Shown here: in pieces, positions 43,757-51,764 of the stretch | How positions within the stretch are numbered: the first letter of the stretch is position 1 | How the letters are laid out: every line of letters begins with the position of its first letter | Source: Gliomastix tumulicola | Taxonomy: Eukaryota; Ascomycota; Sordariomycetes; Hypocreales; Bionectriaceae | Reading direction: 5' to 3' | Assembly: GCA_001599755.1 (NCBI GenBank) | Contig: BCHX01000004.1 | Span: 2,914,001-2,978,000 of the forward strand | Length of the DNA stretch: 64,000 bases | Position numbers and translations under genes: made by a program | Notes under the pieces: generated by a model | Told to the model about the DNA's origin: nothing | Database searches by the model: none | What the model saw: only the letters and a program-made list of their open reading frames with translations

Positions 43757-44653
43757 TCAGCCCTGCAGCGAGTAGCCCACGTCGCCGCCGCTGTCACTCC
43801 CCATCTTCACAAGCCGCTCCCTCATGGCCTCGGCCCTCGCCCTCTCCGCGTCGCCCAGCCTGCCAAAGTCGCACCGGTCCACCCAGCCACCGACGCCGTG
43901 CTGCAGCACGTTGCGCGCCCTCAGCCTGCTGCCCCCGGCGTGTCCCACCGAGCCGTGCAGCGTCATGCGCTCCCTGGCCGCGTCGTAGACCCCGCGGTGC
44001 AGGATGTTGTTGTTGTAGAAGGCCACGTCCCCCGGCGCCAGCTTCACGACCAGCTGGCCCGGGATCTCGGGCGCGAACGGGTCCGCCCCGCGCTCGGCGT
44101 CCGTCCGCGGCCGTCTGTGCGAGCCCGGCACCAGCACGAGCGAGTCGTCCTCGTAGAGCGCGAGGTTGTACTGGGCGTGGTAGGCCGGCCTGCCGAGACG
44201 CTCCATCTCCTGCTCGGGCGTCGCGTCGGCGGGGATGTCGTCGCGGTGCCAGCGCAGCTCGAAGTCGCGCGAGGGGCGGACCAGCATGTTGAACAGCTCC
44301 ATGACCAGGTCCTCGTCGCCGCACTGCAGGAGCTCCTTGGCCACGCCCAGGAGGGATTCGGAGAAGTAGAGCCCCGCGAAGACGTCGCTGCCAGGGAGGT
44401 CCGGGTTCATCAGGTGCTGGACGCCCCAGATGCCGTCTGTCACAGCGGCCGATGAGTCCCATGGCGGGAACTGCTTGCCGACGGTGCGGACGTAAGGCCA
44501 GTCGCCTCGGCGTGCGAGCTCTGTGGCCTGGGAGCTTCTCTGCCGGAGAATTTCGAGGGTGGCCTCGTCCACTGCCCCCTTGACCACAACGAATCCATCC
44601 TGCTCCAGTCTGGTCAGGTGGGGATGCCCATTAGCATTGATAGTCGCTGCCAT
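43757..44653 (-). CDS. Phytanoyl-CoA dioxygenase (PhyH) family protein
   Basis: Single exon, 298 residues from the ATG at 44653. It is a member of the Fe(II)/2-oxoglutarate-dependent dioxygenases. Seen: the N-terminal strand LEQDGFVVVKGAVDEATLEILRQ typical of PhyH, the iron-binding pair His136-x-Asp138 in RWHRDD, the distal His219 in ILHRGVY, and Arg228, which should bind the 2-oxoglutarate carboxylate. YNLALYEDDSLVLVPGSHRR is the usual central block. Family reactions include hydroxylation of acyl-CoA, small metabolites and natural products; the substrate here cannot be read from sequence. There is no peroxisomal SKL tail or transit peptide, so it is probably cytosolic. The gene is strongly GC3-rich; the long open frames on the opposite strand are shadows of that bias. 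Confidence 0.87.
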   Translation of the reverse strand: MAATINANGHPHLTRLEQDGFVVVKGAVDEATLEILRQRSSQATELARRGDWPYVRTVGKQFPPWDSSAAVTDGIWGVQHLMNPDLPGSDVFAGLYFSESLLGVAKELLQCGDEDLVMELFNMLVRPSRDFELRWHRDDIPADATPEQEMERLGRPAYHAQYNLALYEDDSLVLVPGSHRRPRTDAERGADPFAPEIPGQLVVKLAPGDVAFYNNNILHRGVYDAARERMTLHGSVGHAGGSRLRARNVLQHGVGGWVDRCDFGRLGDAERARAEAMRERLVKMGSDSGGDVGYSLQG

Positions 44654-45014
44654 CACACCAGACGTAGAGTGATCAATCAGTCTTCGCAGGAATGTCTAGA
44701 GGAAGATGGTGTCTAGAGAAGAAAGTATTCGTAGAAGACAGTGTTGGCTGATGACCCAGACTTAAGTATTCAAGAGGGGAATGCAGAAGGTGACGATGAG
44801 GTGGGGTAAAGACGAGGAGGGCGCCACTAGAAAATACCCTATACGCTGAGAGGCAGCCGAGAAGCCGGCCGTTCCATGAGAGAGTGTGTCGAGGTTATGT
44901 CGTAAAGTAACGTGTCACTGCAGGTGATGATGGCCAAAGGAGTACTTGCAGTTGTTTGGTTGGTTGGATGTTGCTGTCTCGCTGAGCATGTCGCCCGGGA
45001 TACCGGCAACTCTC
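44654..45014. other. Promoter of the PhyH gene and 3' region of the EFM7-like gene
   Basis: About 360 bases between two minus-strand genes, AT-richer than the exons. No gene or strong motif seen. Confidence 0.5.
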
Positions 45015-45809
45015 TTAGCACGCCGACGCCGGCCACTTCACCGTAAACCCATTCACCGTCTTCTGCACCTCGAGATCGCCCGGGTCGTTCTCAAAGAGCG
45101 GCTTGTCCAGCTTCTTCTCCAGCACCTGCTCCACCTCGAAGCCCGCCTCCCGCGCCACGTCGAAGAAGGCCATATCCTTCTCCCGCTTCCACGGCCGGTA
45201 CGACGTGAAGAAGACGTACGCCACGCTCCCCGGCGCCACCGTCATCGTCTCGCGTATCGTCTTGACCAGCGCGCCGTGCTCCGAGTGCCGGAAGAGCAGG
45301 TCCGCCAGCACGAGTACGTCGAACCGCGGCCCAAGCTTATGCTGCTCAAGACGCGCGAGGAGAGGTTGGGGATCGCCGCCCCAGACAAAGCCCAGCGCGT
45401 CGACGCGGCTCGCGAGCTCCCCGGCCGGCTCAACTGTGGCATCGCACTCATCGATGTTCTTCTGCATCGTGGACACGATATCCACGTCTGGGAAGTCCGT
45501 CATGACGACCCTGCTTGCGCCGAGGATGGCGGCTACGAGCGAGGGCAGGCCAGACGCGGCGCCCAGCTCAAGCATTGTCCGCCCGCGAACCCTCAACTGG
45601 TCGGCCTCGAAGTAGTCTGAGATAACCTTGGCGCCGTTCCAGAGCGTATGCGCCTCTGTCGGGCTGTAGCCAACCAGGTGTAGCGTAATGGGCTTGCCGC
45701 TCTGCATGGTGAAGATCTGCTTCGTCGGCGGCGGCGTGGCGGGGTAGTAGTCCTCCGGGTCCTCCATGAGGCCTCCCGTACCGTAGTCATCGTTCTCCTC
45801 CTCTGCCAT
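45015..45809 (-). CDS. EFM7: EFM7/NNT1-type protein methyltransferase
   Basis: Single exon, 264 residues from the ATG at 45809, close to the ~261 of yeast Efm7. It belongs to family-16 seven-beta-strand SAM methyltransferases. Yeast Efm7 methylates the N-terminus and adjacent lysine of translation elongation factor eEF1A. Seen: an acidic N-terminus with the hallmark DPEDYYP-x-TPPPT, LVGYSPTEAHTLWNGAKVISDYFE, the SAM-binding loop LELGAASGLPS at residues 80-90, the VVMTDFPD acidic loop, VLVLADLLFRHSEH, and FFTSYRPWKREKDMAFFD near the C-terminus. The same frame extends upstream to an ATG at 45977 and a TTG at 46034. That extension has no family-like sequence, so the shorter form is preferred. 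Confidence 0.88.
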   Translation of the reverse strand: MAEEENDDYGTGGLMEDPEDYYPATPPPTKQIFTMQSGKPITLHLVGYSPTEAHTLWNGAKVISDYFEADQLRVRGRTMLELGAASGLPSLVAAILGASRVVMTDFPDVDIVSTMQKNIDECDATVEPAGELASRVDALGFVWGGDPQPLLARLEQHKLGPRFDVLVLADLLFRHSEHGALVKTIRETMTVAPGSVAYVFFTSYRPWKREKDMAFFDVAREAGFEVEQVLEKKLDKPLFENDPGDLEVQKTVNGFTVKWPASAC

Positions 45810-46197
45810 TGCTAATTCTTCGCCGTCGAGCAAGAAAGGAGAAGTGAAGCCCTGTGGAAGCCCTGAGCACTCCAAGTTTGTAGGTTTTCTAGAAACGGAA
45901 GCGGCTTCCAACGTTGCCACAGACAGCCTTCTTCGAGCGAATTCCGCGGTATCAGCTAAAGATTTATGACTTTTCATCCAAGAAAAGTGAGGGAGGTTGG
46001 TGATATTTAGACGTTGAGCGAGAATATTATTCAAGCAGAATCTGCGTCTTCACTTGTGTGGAGTCGCCTTCTTATCCACAGTGCGACTAGTCCACCAGCC
46101 TTCGAGATATCCAGGCTTCCAGTGCAGCGAGAAGTAAGTATGATCCCCAACTATTGTATCAAGAAACTATGTGTCCATCCATAATGTACATTGCTCC
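45810..46197. other. Promoter of EFM7-like gene and 3' region of the RS-rich gene
   Basis: About 390 bases with no separate gene. It overlaps an unlikely N-terminal extension of the methyltransferase frame (ATG at 45977). Confidence 0.5.
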
Positions 46198-47337
46198 CTA
46201 TCCAAACCGCTGCTTCGCCAGGTCCTTGAGCATACTCATCGTCCCCTCCTCCCTCTCCCGCCACACCTTCCGCTTCGCCTCTATCTCCTCCCTCTTCGCC
46301 CGCTCAAACTCCTCGCGCCGCGTCTGCCGCTCGCTCTTGCGCTTCTGCTCCGCCGCCTTCATCTTGCGGTGCTCCTCCAACGAGTCCCCGCCGCCCATGA
46401 CCTCGCTCTCGTCCGCGGCGCCGTCCCCGCCGCCGGGGCTCTTGTCCCGGAACTCGCGCATCTTGTCGTTGACCGCCTGGCGCTTCTCCAGCCGGCGCTC
46501 GCGGGAGCCCGGGTCGGCGCGCGGGAGGAGCTCGTCGAGGCGCTCCTTCTGCTCGGCGCGGTCGGCCTTGCGGGCGGCGCGCAGGGCCGTGAGGGAGTCG
46601 TCTCTGGCTTGTCGCTGCTCCTCTTCGAGCATCTCGTTGCGGAGGGAGAGGTCCTGGAGCGACGGGATCCCCGGTCCCATGACCCGTCCGCCTGAGCCAG
46701 CGGACGGCAACGTAGGCCCGTAGTCGTCGCCCTCGTCTTCGTCATCTTCGTCGTCTGACGGTAACCGCTTTCCCTTAGCCTCCTTCTCGTCCATAGACCT
46801 ATCCACCTGACGTGACGCTTTCGGAGACCCCTCTTCCCGCGCTGGCTTCGTCAACGCTGCCGTATGATTTTCCTCCACGACCCGGGAGAACAGATCAGGG
46901 TCATACCACCCCTCAGCATGCTCCCCCCGATTCCACTTCCCAACAAAACTCTTCCACCGTCCCTTAGCCTCGCGCTCGTCCACGTCATCCAGCTCGATAG
47001 CCTTCTGCACGCTCAGGAAGTACGCAAACAGTGGCTGGAACGCCGCAAAGTCGCTCCTGTGCAGTTGTCGCGCGTTGAAGGGCAGCTCGGCCGCGGGAGG
47101 CGCCTTCGCCTCGTCCCTGTGCTTGCGGTGGTGTCTGTCCCTCTTCTCGTCGTGGTGCCTGTGACGCGGTCTATCCTCTTCGTGGTCTCGAGGTGAGCGA
47201 GACCGCGTCCGGTGGCGTCTGTTGTGACTGGACTTGTGGATGGAGCTGGAGCCCGGACCCTCGCGTCGCGGACTTCGTGACCGTCGCCTCCGGTCATCGT
47301 GCCTCCCCTCGTACTGACTCCTTCGTGAGTCTGACAT
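46198..47337 (-). CDS. Arg/Ser-rich nuclear protein, possibly splicing-related
   Basis: Single exon, 379 residues, ATG at 47337. Residues 1-75 are dense in Arg, Ser, His and Asp with RS dipeptides (RRSRSPRR, RTRSRSPRD), as in splicing-associated proteins. Residues about 90-150 form an ordered block with AFQPLFAYFLSVQKAIELDD and WNRGEHAEGWYDPDLF. Next come an acidic cluster (DDEDDEDEGDDYGPTLP) and then a long charged helix-like region rich in Arg, Glu and Lys to the C-terminus (KREEIEAKRKVWREREEGTMSMLKDLAKQRFG). It resembles widespread but poorly characterised eukaryotic nuclear proteins; I cannot name the family with certainty. Nuclear localisation and an RNA-processing role are inferred from composition only. 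Confidence 0.8.
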   Translation of the reverse strand: MSDSRRSQYEGRHDDRRRRSRSPRREGPGSSSIHKSSHNRRHRTRSRSPRDHEEDRPRHRHHDEKRDRHHRKHRDEAKAPPAAELPFNARQLHRSDFAAFQPLFAYFLSVQKAIELDDVDEREAKGRWKSFVGKWNRGEHAEGWYDPDLFSRVVEENHTAALTKPAREEGSPKASRQVDRSMDEKEAKGKRLPSDDEDDEDEGDDYGPTLPSAGSGGRVMGPGIPSLQDLSLRNEMLEEEQRQARDDSLTALRAARKADRAEQKERLDELLPRADPGSRERRLEKRQAVNDKMREFRDKSPGGGDGAADESEVMGGGDSLEEHRKMKAAEQKRKSERQTRREEFERAKREEIEAKRKVWREREEGTMSMLKDLAKQRFG

Positions 47338-47875
47338 ACCGGGGAATATAGATCTCAGGTGTGGAAAAGGCCGGGTCTGGTGGTTGATTGAAATAAACTG
47401 TAAATGACGAATGTCGAGAGTTTGTGTACAGACGGCATGGGCTAGCAGGAATTAAAGCACAGTGCGTGTGTACACACCAGTCATTACGGCTGTGCCTACC
47501 CTATACCTTCTTCACTCATCGTCATCTTGGAAATTCACATGCCAGATGACGCTGAATAAAGCGTCTGTCCTTCTCCGGCTTGATTAAAATCCTCTTGTAC
47601 TATCTAAAACGAGCACTTGGGCTAATACTCAAGACGCCCCTATTACGGCCGGCATGTGTCAGCATGAGGCATAGATAACTTGTGTGAAGATCAGGGTGGT
47701 TCTTCAGGTGCTTCGACTGGATCTCGAAATGAGATTCACTTCTATTGCCGTCTATACTATATATGCTAACACAAGGCTTTGTTTGCCTTGTCATTCATTG
47801 TACTTGCTTGAAAAACCCTCCCATTCGCTTGCTCATCCAATCATGTCGTATAAACCTGGTGCTGGTCCCCAATAT
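47338..47875. other. Promoter of the RS-rich gene and 3' region of copper-fist gene
   Basis: About 540 bases, AT-richer than the exons, with short frames lacking domains. No gene seen. Confidence 0.5.
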
Positions 47876-49707
47876 CTACTCCGGAGCAGGATTGTTGTGA
47901 ATCACGCACCCAATGCACTGGCAGTCGTCACCGCAGGGACAGCTCGCTGTCTCACCCGCGCATGAATCCCCAAAAGGATACGTCACGAAGAAGAAATCGC
48001 TCGCTGACAGAGCCTGCTCCTCGGTGATGCTGGATGGTGCGTCCGACGGCGTCTGTGGCCCGGTGCTGGTGCCGCTCTCCTGCTGTGCCGATGATTGACC
48101 ACCATTAGCATCAGTCAGCGCCGGATCTGTGACCGATGCCGTGTCGATGTGGTTCCCGTTGGTCGATGCGTGGTTTCCGTTCAGTCCGTTGTGGCCGTTG
48201 TGGTTGTGATGATGATGATCGTGATTGTGGTTGTGGTTATGACTGTGGCCGTTGGCCATGGCGTGATTGCCAGCTGCATGCGGGGTATGGACACCGTTTG
48301 CCTCCTCTGCCATGCTGCTCCATGCCGAGCGGACATAGTTCTGCGTAGCCTCGTTGTAAGGATGAGCAGCACAGCCTACGCACTGGCACCCATCTCCGCA
48401 GCTGCAGCGGTGTGAAGTTCCGGAATGTGGGTGAGTGATTGTGCTGAAGGGCACTGCGCCCGCCATGGAAGCCCCCATGTCGAAGGCCTGGTGAGGCTGA
48501 GCCATCTGTCCAAAGGCAATGGATGCCATGACCTGCCTCCACTGCTCTGGTTGCAGCGGCTGCATGAACGTTCCGTACTGGGGCGGATAGGTAAAGACAG
48601 TTGGCTGAGGGAAGAGCCCGTACATGCCGTTAGCTAGGGCGATCTGATGTTGGAAAGGCGCCATCATCATCTCGTTTGGCGAGGGGAATACATGCTCGGG
48701 TGGTGTCAGTGTGCCGGGAGAGAGATCGTTATTCGCAGGCTTTGAGGAACAGCAGCTGCCCTTTGGTGCTTCGCCGTTCGTCCTCTGGCTTGAAGCTTGG
48801 GGCGTTGAATGGCTAGGGCTTGCATCGGACTGTGGCGACTCGCTGTTTCTCTTCTCGGCTGCACCGCCCCCGCAGCAGCTCCCGGCGGTAGGCTGCGCAC
48901 TGGCCGATGAGGTCTTTAGGCTCTTGACTGAAGGTGTAGGCGTTGGCGCAGCAGGTACGGGGGTGGCTCCCATCATAGGCGAAGGCATGTGAGGGTGAAA
49001 CAAGGGAAACATAATGGGCTGCGGCGAGAAGGCGTGCTCGGCGCCTTGCATGCCCATAACGGGGTAGTGGTTCAAGCCAGTCATGGCGGGGATGTGGCCG
49101 TTGGCCATCCCAACCGAGGCCGTTGGGAGGCCATTCCCGTTCCCGCCGTACGACGACGGCGACGGAAGCACATTCAGCTGGTTCGAGTCCATCCTGTCGA
49201 TGCTGGCTGGGTCGATGGACATCTTGCGGCTCGACCCGCCCTTGGTCTTCTGCACGCGGAAGTTAGACGAGGAAGAAGTAGAAGGCGTCGGGATCGGTCT
49301 AGGCTCGTCGGGCGAGGTCGCGGGGCTCGTCTCTTCCGTCTCGGCCTTGGACTGCGGCGTCGTGCTGTTCGAGGTACCGCAGCCGCACGTCTGCCTTCTC
49401 GGGATGGCGGCCGTCACGGTGCCGCAGTTGCACGGCTTCGACGCCGGATGCGGGCATGAGCTCAGCGGGCGTCCGGGTTTCCGGACGGGCACCATGAGCC
49501 GCTCATTGGCGTGGGTGCATTTGGTAGAACGATGGCCGCGGATGCAGGGCTCGCTGCGATTCGCGTGAGTAACACAATACGTGGGCAAGACATTGCGCGA
49601 GGGCATGCCAGTCTACTTGCCAGGGAGAGGGGCGGAGAATGAGAGGCAGCAGGCTGGGTAAGAAGGGTCACATACCAAGCCATCTTTTGACCGTTGATGA
49701 GAGGCAT
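47876..49707 (-). CDS. Copper-fist transcription factor, MAC1/GRISEA type
   Basis: Model: complement of join 47876..49553, 49676..49707, 569 residues. The copper-fist DNA-binding domain begins at once: MPLINGQKMACEPCIRGHRS with zinc ligands Cys11, Cys14, Cys23 and His25, then RKPGRP at 35-40 for the DNA minor groove. The 122-nt intron falls inside the codon of Cys11. Further along are a CGTVTAA and CGCG cysteine cluster, two GSCC motifs, and two near-identical C-terminal copper-sensing boxes. Box 1 is CSCGDGCQCVGCAAH (coded near 48366-48410) and box 2 is CPCGDDCQCIGCVIH at 549-563. Between them lies a His/Asn-rich stretch (coded near 48185-48260). In yeast Mac1 and Podospora GRISEA such boxes bind Cu(I) and switch off activation of copper-uptake genes when copper is plentiful. 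Nuclear copper homeostasis is therefore a firm inference; target genes are not in this window. Confidence 0.93.
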
Positions 49708-51764
49708 GATGGGCGATTTGATATGCACTCAGCTGCTTACGTCGTCCCGTGAACGACTTGGAGCGCGGGAGAGTAAGACCGTCAGAGGCACCGCCTTGGC
49801 CTTGTTTAGATACGGATTTGCAGCACCACAGTCCCAAAAACCATCGAGAAGGCAAAGCGTCGAGGCCGAGGGCGGCGGCGGAAAGGCGACAGGCGGGAGT
49901 ACCGGCAAAAGTGGTGAAAATGACAAGTCGACGTAGCGGGGAGGAAGCGAGCCAGAGTGGAACGATAGATCGATCCTATGCGACCAGCGTGCAAAGGTGA
50001 AAAAAAATCAAAGGACAAAAGGGTATCTTCAAGGCACCACTAGTAGCCGGGTAATCGTGAGAGTGAGACGAGTCAGATCGGCTGCAGGACGAGAAAAGTT
50101 CGAGGCCTCGAATCCAGAAGGGGGGCGACCAGGCCGTTACTGGAGGATGTTGCTCTCGATCTGGCGAGTTTGGGAAAGAAATGGAAGCCTGCGCTGGGTA
50201 GTAGACAATGGGAGAAGATGAAACCACCCTCCCACACGGCTGCTTTTTGATGAGAGAGAGAAGAAGCGCCGCCACAGGCTCTCAGCAGTTCCAAGGAGGA
50301 GAACCAAGGATGCGTGGGCTTGGACTGTCGTTGGCCGGCGCAGATGCTTGTACCGGTACTCAGCGCCGGTGCGACCTCCAGGCGTCGTGCGTCCCACGTG
50401 CGGGGCTGCCGGCCTGCTTCAACGTTGCTGGTGGCTGCTGCTCAGGTGTCTTTGTTGCTGCGACAGGCCCCCAAGGGCATTGCGCGCATGCTCATACCAG
50501 CAATGATCAGTGCAAGGCCGCCGCATGCCGATGGAAGAGAACAGCGACACGGTGCAGGCGCTGCAGCGCATGTCGCATTGCAGGTATCGGTACATCCGGC
50601 CGCCAGAAAAATGGGTCTCACCTTCTGATGGTGGGCGGCCCTCACTTGTGGATCTGGTGGGGCGAGCAAGTTTCTATTGGCCAGCCGTCGACGCCCTGGC
50701 TGGACTATAATCAGCTTTCTACGAGACTTCTTGCTGTGGCATCTAATCCCTCCCACGCTTCTTCGCCTCGGATCACCGTTTGGATCTTCTGCCCTCGTCC
50801 TAGCCAGCGACGACTACCGCTTGTCTTAGCTACGTCCCAACAATCTTGATGATCCTAGCCCGAATCACCTCGCCCCCAAGCCTGGTCAGCCGATATCCTG
50901 CTCCCCTCACTGGATGCCATCGTAACGCAACCGTTGGTAAGCATCCATGCACGCATAGACTCATCTAGATGGCCATGTTGGGCCGATGTAGGGGGCTCAA
51001 GGGTCTGGCGAGAACTTTCGTTGTATTCGACATTCCTATTGCGAGGGTTTCAGTGACTATGGATACTGTACGCTCGATCCCCGAGCCATAACCGCATAGC
51101 CTACTTGTAGGTATATCGTAGAGCAGAGCTGGCACAGGAAGCCTTCTCGAACTACTTCACTGGTCCCCCTTTCATGCCCTCATCTCAGAACCGTCTTTTG
51201 CTTTTTCGAAATACGCGCGCTTAGCTAGCTCACATCTTCAAGGCTCGTCCCGCTCCATGGCCTGACCACGTTGTGCGAGATCATGTGGCTCGTGTTTGCC
51301 AGCCGATGCAGTGGAGCTTCGACGACAGGCCCGACAGGGCTCCAAAGAAATGCTGACAGGGAACAAGGCCTCTACCACAAGCGTTGTGTGATATGTACCC
51401 TTGGCATCATGTGGCGAATCCTCAATGGGAATGCGCCGTGATGTGAAGTGTAGCTCGCCTCGAGCACTCACTGGCGGTCCTTGAAGTGCAGATGTTCGAC
51501 CGGCATCCCGAAGATGGGGATTGCCCAATGGGTGGCTGCCTACTAGGCATGCCCATGCCCTAAGTCATGCGGCAGCACGACTCCAAGCGAGATCGAGTGT
51601 AATCCTAGACACCGCGGACCCCGACTCCAACCCCCCGCGGCCTACTATCGGGGAACCCCGCTCGCCTAGGATGTTCGTAGCAAGGCTCTCGAAGACTCAT
51701 CACATTGTGCGCCCGGGGTTTGGGCAGGGGACGACCAAAAAGTACGCGAGCTTTGACATGCATG
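49708..51764. other. Upstream region of copper-fist gene, no gene seen
   Basis: About 2 kb between the copper-fist start codon and the stop of the splicing-factor gene. The frame at 50208-50849 (+) and others overlap counterparts on the opposite strand and show no domain. The left part is probably the promoter and leader of the copper-fist gene; the right part holds the 3' region of the splicing factor. Confidence 0.5.

Noticed and set aside
43640..44455. 271-codon frame opposite the PhyH-family gene
   Set aside because: Antisense shadow caused by strong GC3 bias; no domain and composition typical of such shadows.
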